In this document: positions 1 through 9,140 of the stretch, in pieces
Layout: each line of letters begins with the position of its first letter
How positions within the stretch are numbered: the stretch's first letter is position 1
Notes under the pieces: model-generated
The model's database searches: none
The model's input: the letters and a program-made list of their open reading frames with translations, nothing else
Told to the model about the DNA's origin: nothing
Position numbers and translations under genes: made by a program
Assembly: GCA_028280485.1 (NCBI GenBank)
Contig: JANQLS010000100.1
Coordinates: 1 to 48,194 of the forward strand
Source of the DNA: Planctomycetota bacterium
Lineage (GTDB): Bacteria; Planctomycetota; UBA8108; JACQVS01
Reading direction: 5' to 3'
Length of the DNA: 48,194 nt

Positions 1-189
1 GCTCGAGATGATGAGGGTTTTGGGGATACGACCCAGCCCTTCCACCTGCTCTAAATATTTGACCTTCTTTTTTGCAACTCGCTCTTTGTGGCTTCCCGAA
101 GCGCTTTTGTCTTCTCTTTTGAGGAAGACGGGCACTCCGTAAAGAATGACCTCTTCGAGAGGAGTTGGCGTGTTGTCTAAAACTGACAT
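1..189 (-). CDS. PLP-dependent lyase/synthase of the threonine synthase-cysteine synthase fold, N-terminal part only
   Basis: A partial gene: it starts at ATG 187-189 and runs off the left edge after 63 codons. A good ribosome binding site (GGAGG, about 6 nt before the ATG) supports the start. The translation begins MSVLDNTPTPLEEV and continues with VFLKREDKSASGSHKER around residues 21-37. The order TPLxxx, (F/Y)LKRED, SGSHKxR is the classical N-terminus of fold-type II PLP enzymes (threonine synthase, threonine dehydratase, cysteine synthase, diaminopropionate lyase); the Lys of SHK is the expected Schiff-base lysine. Substrate cannot be deduced from 63 residues. The gene is transcribed away from the rest of the window and is separated from the giant surface-protein gene by about 590 bp, so no functional link is suggested. 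Confidence 0.75.
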   Translation of the reverse strand, partial: MSVLDNTPTPLEEVILYGVPVFLKREDKSASGSHKERVAKKKVKYLEQVEGLGRIPKTLIISS

Positions 190-775
190 TAGAGCCTCCG
201 AACCAATCAATTCAAAATACTCAACAAACCTAAAAATATAATTATTCCTCGATTGAACCTATAATACCTATTAATACTAATTTTACCAATAAATACTTAA
301 AGATGGGTCCATTAAGGATAAACACCTGATAAATAATCACTTAAGACATTAGGCAGGAAAGGCGCGGGGGAATCTCAAAACATTTAATTTAGAATAGATC
401 AGAATTGGTAGCTTCAATGCGAATCTCAGCTCCATTCAAAATGAGATCCAAGATGCATGAAGGGGAGGGTAGTTAAGTCATTTCAAATAAAGGGATTATA
501 TTAAATATAGACTTATAAGAAGGAGCCGCAGGGCCACTAAAGGGCCGAAAGAACGAAACATACAATACTTCGGAGCTTCAGAAGATGAGGTCTTCGGAGC
601 TGCCCCATGCCGAAAGAGTCGATAATTCAACCTACAGTACTATCCTTCCCCTGGGAGAAACCTTCCCCATATATATAAGAGAAACTACGGAACCGGGAGT
701 CTTGGTTAGAGAGGGGAATGAATAAAATAGAGTTCAGGCACCGACTAGAAAAACTCATTCAGACCGATCCTATAA
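190..775. other. Intergenic region, no gene seen
   Basis: AT-rich spacer between two minus-strand genes. I see no convincing coding frame on either strand. A 10-nt direct repeat CTTCGGAGCT occurs at 569-578 and 592-601. No strong terminator hairpin was found downstream of the giant gene that ends at 776. Confidence 0.5.
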
Positions 776-3700
776 CTACGGCCGACAAGCTTGTTCGCAG
801 GGATCGAGTTCATCCGCAGTGGGATCGATGCCACAAGAACTCGGCCCGGGATCACCCGGAGGATTCTCCCCGAGGAATTGGTAAGCAAGATTACCGATTG
901 GATCGGTGATCTCGACCCTCCCGTTGTCGTCGAAATCACAGGCGTCGAGACAAGTGGGCTGAAACGTACCCAAAAATTGGTAAGCAAGATTGTTGATGGG
1001 GTCGGTGATCTCTAGTTGACCGTTACCATCGACATCACCACGACGGAACTGAGCACCTTCAGTTCGTGGAGGTGGCACAAAAACTTCACATTCAGATTCG
1101 ACGGAAATCGTATGTCGTAGCTTTCCCCTTACTGAATATTTAAAGTCACCTTCAAAGTCCCGCAGATCGTAAGTAAACTCTCCCATATCCAAGTAGCTCG
1201 TGCTCGTACCCGGCAGTTCAGTAAGAAGGTAACCTTCTCGGTATACACAAACTCGGTTGTAAAGCCCGGCATTTTCCCAGGTCAATCGCACGGCCCAGGT
1301 CTCTCCCTTAGGAACCAACTGACAGTTGACGTTTTTGGGTGGCTGCGCACCCAGCGGACAATCTCTGAGGTTGTTGGCGACATTCAATTCACCCTCAACT
1401 TCATCGACACGAACATGAATACGACCGGGTCGTCGTGGGATAACGAGTTGGGCAGTCAGAAAAGTCTCATCTCCCGGGTCCAACGAGGGCACTTGAAGTT
1501 GAGCCACTTGCTCTTGTCCGTCTTCAAAGACGTAGATAAATCGTAGAAAGAGACTGCTCATATCTTCGCCATCCATCGGAGTACGGGCGAATCCGTTGTT
1601 CTTGATACCGACTTCGGCGGTAATCTCTACACCGGGTCCGGCATAAGGATCAGACAAACGGCAGTAAGAGATAGCCGGGTCAGCAACCGCCCTCGCCTCA
1701 AAACTCATCATTCCGGTTTCAAAAAGAGTATTAGGCCCTCCTTCAGGTAAACCTCCCCCTACTCCCTGACCTTCCTGCAAAACATCTTGGAGATCGGGAG
1801 TGGCAATATCCGGGCTGGAGTGAACCACTACGACTTCACCCTGAGAGGTAATCGTTCCAGCGATTCCTTGATGGGTCCGATTATCATTTGTTAACTGAAT
1901 GACATCGCTGAAAGTGTCGGTCTCACTAATAAAATTAACGAGGGAAACATTCCCAGCACCTTCCGGTGTACCGATCGCGCCAAGTTCATTCACATAGATG
2001 GTGTAGTCAGGGATGTACTGGGATTGAGGGTCGGGACCATCCACCGGTGGATTGAAGGAGATATTCGGCCAGCGAGCAAAGAGAGGTGTATTGCAATCTT
2101 TGTAAATCAAGACCGGGTCTTGCCAAACTCCATTCAGAAGTTTAGTCGTGTAGACCATTCTCGTATTTCCCATGCCAGTATCGTTCGGATCGGCATTGGC
2201 GGGTAGCGCGGTAAAGACCACCATTCCATTTTCGAGATCCGCAAGCGCGAGTGAAGGCTCAAGAATGCCTGGAAGTTCACTCGCATCAGCAATGATTTCC
2301 TCGGGAGCCGACCAGCTATTTCCTTCAAACTTCGAGAACATGAGGTTACGTCCAATGTTTGAAGTGATGAGATCGTCGTTGAACGAATCACGAAGCCAAG
2401 AGATGGCAGGCGATCCCGACGGAGTGACCGCGAGGCTCACTTCGATGTCGATAAAATCATCATCTCCTGATACTAAGTAGCGAGGGCCGATTGGAGTACT
2501 GTTAAGAAGACGTTGAGCGTAAATGTTTGTCTTTTTAAGTTGAACCAAAGATGTCTTCGGATCGAGTGGAGGTGCTTGTTCAACCGGAGGATCGAGTGCT
2601 ACGACCACATCCTCAACCTCGTAACGCACCCATGCAATCCAAGAAGTGTCCGTCCCGGGAACTTGAGCCAAATCGGACCGTCCATCCCCTCTATAACCAT
2701 CTGGACCTTGATCCTCTGTAACTCTGTCTTCATGCTCCCAAACGACATGGAGATAATTCTTTTGTTCGGTGGGCTGGGTGATGTGACCGATCCTACTAAC
2801 GATCTCGCTTCTTGAGAGCCTTTTGTTGAAGGCCGTAATCTCATCATCTTCGGGCAAGACCTCTTGACCATCAAAGTATCGAGTCCCGGAAAACAGTACC
2901 GTGTCGTTATCCAAGAAAATAACTTTTGGGTCGATGAGCTCGTACTCTTTCTGCTCCCCAGTAGGCGCAGCGATCGTTCGAGGCTGCCAGATCCATGGTT
3001 GACCGGCTTGACGTAGAATCCATCCGGGGACTCTTTCCCATACGACAAAATCTGGGAAATCAGGTGCATTAAAAATGAAAACACCAGTGAAGACTCCGAC
3101 GGCTATCTGAACTTCACCATCCGGTGAACTCGCGAGATCAAGCTGGCTCACCTGCTCTTTTAGATCGGGAGGTCCACCACCAATCTGTTTCTGACTTCGT
3201 TGCTCGTTCACCTTTTTGCGGATGATTTCTCTTAAATCCTTGTTAGAGCATCCCGCCGGGACTGAATTTCGATTGAGCCCAAATTGTAAATTGAGCAGAT
3301 TCTCATCCAGAATATCGACGGTGCTCCCACCACAAAGCAGGGCGACGCAAATCTCATAGAAAAAATCTATATCCATGTCGAGATAGATAGCGCTACCGAT
3401 ACTAGGTCCCGCTGAATCTACCCGGAAACGGAAAGGCATACCAAACTCAAGATTCAAGTTGAGGCCCGCTTCGACACTAGCGATCCCGAAGAAAATATCT
3501 GCTCGAATCGCAGCGGCGAGACTGACGAGGGCCCCCGGAAGAAGCCAGAAGTCGGCTTCAAAGTATTCCTCACCCGGACCCGGGAAGGGACGCATCGCGT
3601 ATTCCAGTTGGGTTTCGAGCCAAACGTGAACTCCCAAACTGACCGAAGCGGAAATCGTCACCTGAACCGGACCGACAAAGCCGGAATAAAGAATCGAATT

Positions 3701-6700
3701 AAAGAGCATCGTGTTGAAGGCTTCAGAGAACAGAAGCGATCGTTCACAATACTCGTAATTGAGAGCTTCAAGACCTTCATCTCCGAATGCAGAACCGCCC
3801 CCTCCAGGACCAGAAGCGAGAAGTTCTCGATCACCCTCGATCTTGCCATTCAAAGTGGTTGTATCTACACCACCCTTGTGACTTTCAAGAGCCCAAAAGC
3901 CCTGACTGAAAGTCATAAAGGTCGTTTGATTCGTCCGACCAACCTGATTATTGAGGGAAGGGAAGGGAATACTATTACCCAAAACCGATAGATTTTTTTC
4001 TTCCGTCGGAGGAAAGCTGGTACTGCTCTGCCCTGGTCCACCTTGTGCGCAAGTGAAATGATAAATACGCCCCTTGCTAGTAAAACTCCCAGTCGAATAG
4101 GCATGTGGTGCGTCTAAAAAGGCAGGCTTATTGTAGACATTAACTTCTGCACTTTTAAAAGTCGCCTGACTACCACCCGTACCCGACTTAGGAACCGTAA
4201 CTCTTTTCCAAGGCCCCCAGCCCGTGGTGTGATTCAAAGTGCGCCCAGGAATTGTCGAACCTCTTGCCATCAAGACGTAGACTCCCTGAGAAGCATTTTG
4301 AACCGGAGGAAGCAGACGAGAATCCGAAAACGTTCCACGCCAGAAACGCCCTCCAAAAGGATCGTTCAACGGCCCCGAAGGATCAGAAAGATCGCACTCC
4401 AGAATTTCATCTCCAGACCCGGGATCGACACTGAGAAGACAACCCATAACCATGGCCGGGAAACCGTTGAGCAATTGAATTGGAGTTGGGCTAGCACTAT
4501 TGGCCTGCGACTCGGTAAATAAACCAAACTGCACGCTGTGGGTTTCGGCGTCTCCTTCACAACCGCTCGAATCAACCACAAATGCATCGAAGCTAATTGG
4601 CAGAATGTCATCAAACCGATCCATATTCCCCGGTAAATTGGTCACCAGATGCAAACGATCCGGCTGCGGCACTGGGTAAGTGAAATTAGGACCGCTCCCC
4701 GGAAGAGGAGTGATACAGGGGGGGCGAATTTTCACAACAAATGAACGGGTCGATTCCCCACATCGTTGGTCACGCACAGTGAGCTTAACCAAGTAGTAGC
4801 CATAAGTCGGAAAATGATAGTAGAGCTTGTTACCGGCCGTCGTCTTAATATCACCCGATTCATCCGAACCGTGAAGTCGGGTTTTAATTTCCCATTCATA
4901 CTCCGAAATAGGATCTCCATCCGGATCAAAGACCTCGGCTACCATCTGAGCGAAAACCGTTGGAATTAGAATCCCAGGATTATTGGGGTCGGGCAATGGA
5001 AAGAACTCGGTGACCTCACCTTCTTGTTGGATGCCCGTAATCAAGGGATTGGAATTTCGCCCAGTGGTGTCGGTAATCTTTACCAAGGGATAAGGCGGGC
5101 AACGTACAAAGGGGACGAAGATTTGATCTGAAGATGAATCCGAGGAAATAGAATAGTGAGGTTCTAATTCACCCCCCACCGCGTAAATCGTCACGAGGTA
5201 GTCTGCTGGTGGTAACGGATCGTGAGCTGGAAGCGGAGGGTCACCAGGATCAGGAAAAGGTTCACCCGGAGCCGGGGGCGGATTCAAAGTATTGTAGGTG
5301 AGCTCCATCCAATCGTTCACCGGATTGGTGATCACGTCGGGAATCTCAAGTTCTACTGTACGGTCCACTCCTTCAGTCACACTTTGAACCAAAACTCTCA
5401 GGGAGAGATCGGCAGCTGAAATCAGTTTTGCACCATGGATTTCGATGCGAATCTTAGTGGCTTCCTTAAGCAGGGTAAAACCCGTCACCAATTCATTCGG
5501 ACCTAAAATTTGGAATAAAAATGGGCCGGTGGCCGCAAATTGTGGTTTCTCTTCCCGAGTGAGCTGGGCCGTAACGGGGAAATGATTCGCTTCGTTACTG
5601 GCGCCGATAGTCGTGTTACCGAATCCTACAGCAGCACCTCCCCCCTGTCCCTCTTCTGGGGGCTCATAAGGTTGGTGGGTTCCGAGAAGTGAAAAATCTT
5701 TCAATCCCCTATCTGCAGTTCCATGATCTAGAGGCGGATCACAGATCAAGCGCAAGATATTAAAGTCGATCATCGAAACCAAACCGTTTTGCATCTCCCC
5801 TACCATGCAATAACCCGCCGAACTTTCTGATACTTGAACCGGGTCGGTGAACTGAGTGGTGTTCCCAGGTAAGGTGGTAACAAACTGTCCCTCACGGTAG
5901 ACATGGATCGCACTGTATTCGATCGGATTGACCCAGCTAAACTCCACTTGATTGTTAACAAGTGTTCCATAGATCTGTTGAGGCGCGGGGGTAAAGGGAG
6001 ATACGTATTCGGCTGCTTCTTGAAGAACGCTCTCTTCTCCATCGGGCTCACGCGCGATCGCATTCACGAGACCCGCTTGGTAGATGGGAGCTGTGGCCGT
6101 CATCAATCGTGAATTTTGGAATTCGGCCAGAACTGGAACTCGCGATGATCCAGGCTCTGTCCCCTGAAAGAATATCCTCGTAGACCGGGTTAAGTTAGTA
6201 CCTTCGATTGCAATTGAAGTCCGACCATTGATTGCCAAGTAATAGGGTTCGATCGCCGTAATCTGAGGAAGAACCAAGTTTTCATAAAGAACTCTTTCGG
6301 AAGCTTCAGCTTGAAGATCTGTGCCATCGACGGCTTGATCAAAGACCATGACCTCATACTCATCAGCGGCTAAATCAGGTGCTGTGCCTCGAATTAAACC
6401 TTCAGGTGTTAATACGGGATCACGTAAAGGCTCCCCCCCGATCTCAACTCGAGTAGAACTTCTAAAAGCTACGCCTCTAAGTTCAATTTCTCCACCACCC
6501 CCGGCTCCAGCCGGAAAGGGCTCCGGAGTTTGAGTCACTCGGTTGATCCTAAGTGGGCCGATGACCGATACCTCTTGGGGAGATTCCGCAGCATCGTCGC
6601 CGAAAGTTACTACTGGATTTACCGTAAGGGGGGCATCCTCAAAGAAAGGACTGGTCCCTCGGATGACCGTAGGCTCAATTGAACTAAGACCATCCCCGAG

Positions 6701-8035
6701 GGTCAGCACCTGATCCCCGATGAGAACTTCCAGCACATCCCCTTCCTCAAAACCAGTTCCTATGATGCTAAAAGTTTCGCCTCCTTGATAAAGAAGCTCG
6801 CCAGGAGAGAACGAAGTGATGGTTAAGGGTGTGGGTGGCTCCAGAACTTGCAATCGCAGTCGATGGCTAATCACGATATCCGGCACACCAACGGGATTGA
6901 AGGACAGTGCAACCGCATAACTTCCCGCGAGGGTGTTTTCTGGGATCGTGAAAATCAAAGTAGCCTCGGCCCCGAGACGCCAGGTATCAATTTCAGTTTG
7001 TGCGCCTGTTTCCGAAGTCAAGCGCAGGAAGTCTAGATGTTGAAAGCCTGAACCGGAAACCTGAATAGTATCACCCACTTCGACCTCTTTTGGATTGAAG
7101 TCATCAAAGCGGTACTCGGTCGGAGGTGGCAAAATCGTTAGTGGCACATCGTGCCCCAACTCAACATCGGGGGCCCCAGCGATGGACCAGTAAAGTGTCA
7201 CCTGGTAATCGGCGGGAATGACATCAGGAATATCGAATAATAAATAGGTATTACCATCGAGATCAAATTCATCAACGACAGTTATATCACCAGCAGGATC
7301 CTCTAAACGAATCTCAGTAAGCGACAGAAAGCCCGACCCCGTCACTTCGATACTGTCACCCGCCTCACCTTCCTTCGGAGTAAAATCATTAAATGCCAAA
7401 GGTGGAGGGGTCACGTAATGTAGCGCGTTAGCGAGAGTATCCTGATTCTCAAGTGTATTACGAACTGCGACCGGTAGCGGCCTAACCGTTGGTGTGTGAG
7501 AAGGAGTCACCACTCTTAAGAGTTCGCAGTTAACATAGGTGACATTATCGCTATCAACCGCGTTCCCGGCGATGAGAACTTCAGAAGATGAGGTGAATCC
7601 CTCGCCGTGAACATCGATGACATCCCCACCCTCAGTAGAAACTCGATCGGGACTGATAGAGTCGACTTGAACAGTCCAGACGAGATCGATCCCCCGCCGC
7701 AACGTCGCTACCGCTCCTTGAAGCGGCTTGAACAAAACGATGTCTTGGAGTCCTGCATTTTGACAGGAGGTTACGGGAGGAACGGTGCATCGGATGGAGG
7801 CATCGCTAGCCACGGTAAGTCGGGTGGCTACAACTCCCCCCACTTCAACGCGATTCACTCCGGTGAATCCAGTTCCTCTCAGCGAGATCGAGCCCCCGAC
7901 CTCAGCGGAAAGGCCATTTGGAACGACGGTGGTGATGCGAGTCTGGCCGTACCCAATACTTATTGCACCAAGGTTGCTTAAACAAAAAATTGCCAGAACG
8001 AATTTAAAACGAAACAAGTCGATTGCTCTGAACAT
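776..8035 (-). CDS. Giant secreted multi-domain surface protein: TIG/IPT repeats, Fn3-like, PKD, CARDB-like and C-terminal dockerin-like repeats
   Basis: A 2419-residue predicted exported protein. Residues 1-31 form a signal peptide (hydrophobic core about 10-28). About seven IPT/TIG Ig-like domains follow (roughly 33-118, 124-208, 213-303, 308-397, 404-492, 496-586, 590-678), each with a G-x-G-F type turn such as ISLRGTGF. An Fn3-like module at about 685-765 resembles one at about 2220-2325 (both contain VYREG and a LPG turn). A PKD-like domain lies at 985-1105 (DPDGDPISEYEWE). A long middle part, possibly beta-propeller, precedes a CARDB-like segment (about 2100-2215). The last 90 residues carry two EF-hand-like loops, DVDGNGQLEITD and DFDDNGRVEITD, each followed by a QFLG segment. 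GGGAG lies about 8 nt before the ATG. Role inferred: cell-surface or extracellular adhesive/scaffold protein. No enzyme domain is recognised. Confidence 0.85.
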   Translation of the reverse strand: MFRAIDLFRFKFVLAIFCLSNLGAISIGYGQTRITTVVPNGLSAEVGGSISLRGTGFTGVNRVEVGGVVATRLTVASDASIRCTVPPVTSCQNAGLQDIVLFKPLQGAVATLRRGIDLVWTVQVDSISPDRVSTEGGDVIDVHGEGFTSSSEVLIAGNAVDSDNVTYVNCELLRVVTPSHTPTVRPLPVAVRNTLENQDTLANALHYVTPPPLAFNDFTPKEGEAGDSIEVTGSGFLSLTEIRLEDPAGDITVVDEFDLDGNTYLLFDIPDVIPADYQVTLYWSIAGAPDVELGHDVPLTILPPPTEYRFDDFNPKEVEVGDTIQVSGSGFQHLDFLRLTSETGAQTEIDTWRLGAEATLIFTIPENTLAGSYAVALSFNPVGVPDIVISHRLRLQVLEPPTPLTITSFSPGELLYQGGETFSIIGTGFEEGDVLEVLIGDQVLTLGDGLSSIEPTVIRGTSPFFEDAPLTVNPVVTFGDDAAESPQEVSVIGPLRINRVTQTPEPFPAGAGGGGEIELRGVAFRSSTRVEIGGEPLRDPVLTPEGLIRGTAPDLAADEYEVMVFDQAVDGTDLQAEASERVLYENLVLPQITAIEPYYLAINGRTSIAIEGTNLTRSTRIFFQGTEPGSSRVPVLAEFQNSRLMTATAPIYQAGLVNAIAREPDGEESVLQEAAEYVSPFTPAPQQIYGTLVNNQVEFSWVNPIEYSAIHVYREGQFVTTLPGNTTQFTDPVQVSESSAGYCMVGEMQNGLVSMIDFNILRLICDPPLDHGTADRGLKDFSLLGTHQPYEPPEEGQGGGAAVGFGNTTIGASNEANHFPVTAQLTREEKPQFAATGPFLFQILGPNELVTGFTLLKEATKIRIEIHGAKLISAADLSLRVLVQSVTEGVDRTVELEIPDVITNPVNDWMELTYNTLNPPPAPGEPFPDPGDPPLPAHDPLPPADYLVTIYAVGGELEPHYSISSDSSSDQIFVPFVRCPPYPLVKITDTTGRNSNPLITGIQQEGEVTEFFPLPDPNNPGILIPTVFAQMVAEVFDPDGDPISEYEWEIKTRLHGSDESGDIKTTAGNKLYYHFPTYGYYLVKLTVRDQRCGESTRSFVVKIRPPCITPLPGSGPNFTYPVPQPDRLHLVTNLPGNMDRFDDILPISFDAFVVDSSGCEGDAETHSVQFGLFTESQANSASPTPIQLLNGFPAMVMGCLLSVDPGSGDEILECDLSDPSGPLNDPFGGRFWRGTFSDSRLLPPVQNASQGVYVLMARGSTIPGRTLNHTTGWGPWKRVTVPKSGTGGSQATFKSAEVNVYNKPAFLDAPHAYSTGSFTSKGRIYHFTCAQGGPGQSSTSFPPTEEKNLSVLGNSIPFPSLNNQVGRTNQTTFMTFSQGFWALESHKGGVDTTTLNGKIEGDRELLASGPGGGGSAFGDEGLEALNYEYCERSLLFSEAFNTMLFNSILYSGFVGPVQVTISASVSLGVHVWLETQLEYAMRPFPGPGEEYFEADFWLLPGALVSLAAAIRADIFFGIASVEAGLNLNLEFGMPFRFRVDSAGPSIGSAIYLDMDIDFFYEICVALLCGGSTVDILDENLLNLQFGLNRNSVPAGCSNKDLREIIRKKVNEQRSQKQIGGGPPDLKEQVSQLDLASSPDGEVQIAVGVFTGVFIFNAPDFPDFVVWERVPGWILRQAGQPWIWQPRTIAAPTGEQKEYELIDPKVIFLDNDTVLFSGTRYFDGQEVLPEDDEITAFNKRLSRSEIVSRIGHITQPTEQKNYLHVVWEHEDRVTEDQGPDGYRGDGRSDLAQVPGTDTSWIAWVRYEVEDVVVALDPPVEQAPPLDPKTSLVQLKKTNIYAQRLLNSTPIGPRYLVSGDDDFIDIEVSLAVTPSGSPAISWLRDSFNDDLITSNIGRNLMFSKFEGNSWSAPEEIIADASELPGILEPSLALADLENGMVVFTALPANADPNDTGMGNTRMVYTTKLLNGVWQDPVLIYKDCNTPLFARWPNISFNPPVDGPDPQSQYIPDYTIYVNELGAIGTPEGAGNVSLVNFISETDTFSDVIQLTNDNRTHQGIAGTITSQGEVVVVHSSPDIATPDLQDVLQEGQGVGGGLPEGGPNTLFETGMMSFEARAVADPAISYCRLSDPYAGPGVEITAEVGIKNNGFARTPMDGEDMSSLFLRFIYVFEDGQEQVAQLQVPSLDPGDETFLTAQLVIPRRPGRIHVRVDEVEGELNVANNLRDCPLGAQPPKNVNCQLVPKGETWAVRLTWENAGLYNRVCVYREGYLLTELPGTSTSYLDMGEFTYDLRDFEGDFKYSVRGKLRHTISVESECEVFVPPPRTEGAQFRRGDVDGNGQLEITDPINNLAYQFLGTFQPTCLDACDFDDNGRVEITDPIGNLAYQFLGENPPGDPGPSSCGIDPTADELDPCEQACRP

Positions 8036-8238
8036 CTTGGCACTCCCTATCCCAAATGATCTAAAACGATTTTGGAGAACTTTCGGACGACCCTGGATGA
8101 GGCCTTAATTCTACAGGAGTACACGGGGAAGATTCCAATTTATCTGTAGTGTTTGTCCGACAATGCTAGCGATAAAGAGTGAAGAACATGCCCAGTGAAT
8201 CAAAGACTTCCTTCATCTAAAGACATGAGAACAGCGTT
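8036..8238. other. Intergenic region upstream of the giant surface-protein gene
   Basis: Holds the 5' leader of the minus-strand giant gene, with its ribosome binding site just above 8035. No clear sigma-70 promoter was recognised. It is part of an AT-rich stretch that continues to the radical-SAM gene. Confidence 0.4.
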
Positions 8239-8466
8239 ATGTCAGTATCTTCTTCATCAGCAACTGAAATCTCAGCGACGCATTATGAACTTACATTGTT
8301 TGAAGATAGATGGATTGAAAATAATCATTCTGAGCTAAGGGATGTAAGAGCACAGGGAAAATAGCATGAAGAAATTTGTTATAAATCAAAGACTGAGCTC
8401 GATGAATTAGCTACCAATTTAAATCAAGCAACTCATAAGACCCGGGGCATGATCGAGGTCATTTAA
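8239..8466 (+). pseudogene. Possible decayed small gene with an in-frame amber codon
   Basis: An ATG at 8239 opens a 41-codon frame (MSVSSSSATEISATHYEL...) that hits TAG at 8362-8364. The same frame then continues for 33 sense codons (HEEICYKSKTELDELATN...) to TAA at 8464-8466. Both halves have a similar, soluble, charged composition, which is what a single gene with one nonsense mutation would give. No family was recognised and there is no clear ribosome binding site, so chance is a real alternative. It lies tail to tail with the RiPP precursor gene, and its end abuts that gene's terminator. Confidence 0.22.
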
Positions 8467-8474
8467 AATAGAAG

Positions 8475-8512
8475 CAAAAAAGCCCTCCTAACAATGAATT
8501 AGAAGGGCTTTT
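8475..8512 (-). terminator. Rho-independent terminator of the RiPP precursor gene
   Basis: On the minus strand a 14-bp stem with one mismatch (AAAAGCCCTTCTAA against TTAGGAGGGCTTTT, 7-nt loop) is followed by a run of six T. It begins about 22 nt after the precursor stop codon, so the precursor is probably transcribed as a single-gene unit. Confidence 0.8.
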
Positions 8513-8534
8513 AAATTCTTTACTTAACTGTACG

Positions 8535-8828
8535 TTACCAATTACACCAGTTATTGAAGTTGTACCAAGGCTTGTTCCAGTTGTTCCAATTACACCAGTT
8601 TCCCCAATTACCCCAATTAAGCCATTGAAGATTTCCTGTCTTATCTTCCTTCGAAAGAAATTCTTGTAAGTCGGAAGATTCCTTTCGAAGGTTATCAACT
8701 CGCTCTTTAAAGGAGCTGACTCCATCATCTTTTTCAGGTAGGGCTTCAACGGCTTTCCCAGAATTAAAAAAGGGAAGAAATCCCAATAACAGAACTAAGA
8801 CCTTTAAAGATCTCTTAAAAAATTTCAT
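8535..8828 (-). CDS. Ribosomally made precursor peptide with aromatic-X-Asn (triceptide-type) core, putative substrate of the adjacent radical-SAM enzyme
   Basis: A 97-residue peptide. Residues 1-26 look like a Sec signal (KFFKR, hydrophobic 8-21, AxA-like sites near 26-29). Residues 30-65 are a charged, helix-prone leader (SSFKERVDNLRKESSDLQ). From residue 69 to the last residue the chain is in register as three-residue units: WLN, WGN twice, WCN, WNN, WNK, a lone Pro at 87, then WYN, FNN, WCN and a terminal Trp 97. Nine Trp and one Phe each begin a unit, and eight of nine units have Asn in third place. Three-residue cyclophane (triceptide) maturases are known to join the aromatic of an aromatic-X-X motif to the third residue, and GrrM-family substrates favour Asn there. 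AAAGGAAA lies about 7 nt before the ATG. Very likely a real RiPP precursor; the cross-links themselves are inferred. Confidence 0.85.
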   Translation of the reverse strand: MKFFKRSLKVLVLLLGFLPFFNSGKAVEALPEKDDGVSSFKERVDNLRKESSDLQEFLSKEDKTGNLQWLNWGNWGNWCNWNNWNKPWYNFNNWCNW

Positions 8829-9140
8829 TGAAGTTTCCTTTCAATAAAAAGTTATGAAAATAGCCCCCAATGAATCTAGCAACTGTGTATAGAACGGTTG
8901 AGAAAGAAATATATTCAATTCAATTTAATAAGTTCGTTTGAAAAATTCTAAATCTTCGAAGTTGGGGAATAAAAATTTAATCACTAAATATCGTCCAGGA
9001 AGTGACTTTGAATCGTTAATTTCATTAGCAAATCAAAGACATTGAATTTATTAGGTAAGTAGAAGTCTCAATACATGTGATCCCTTATCTGATGAGGAGT
9101 ATTTAATTTTCATCCGTTTCCATTCCTATCGCTAAAAAAC
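8829..9140. promoter_or_regulatory. Divergent intergenic region between precursor and radical-SAM maturase
   Basis: A 312-bp, strongly AT-rich spacer that must contain both promoters. The precursor (minus) has a good Shine-Dalgarno site. The maturase (plus) has none within 15 nt of its ATG. I could not find a matching -35/-10 pair for either gene. No further precursor-like ORF was seen here. Confidence 0.45.

Noticed and set aside
8459..8749. Minus-strand 96-codon frame with a repeating GVIG/TG pattern over the RiPP precursor
   Set aside because: It is the +1 shadow of the W-x-N repeat; the true frame has the signal peptide, the ribosome binding site and the in-register triplets.
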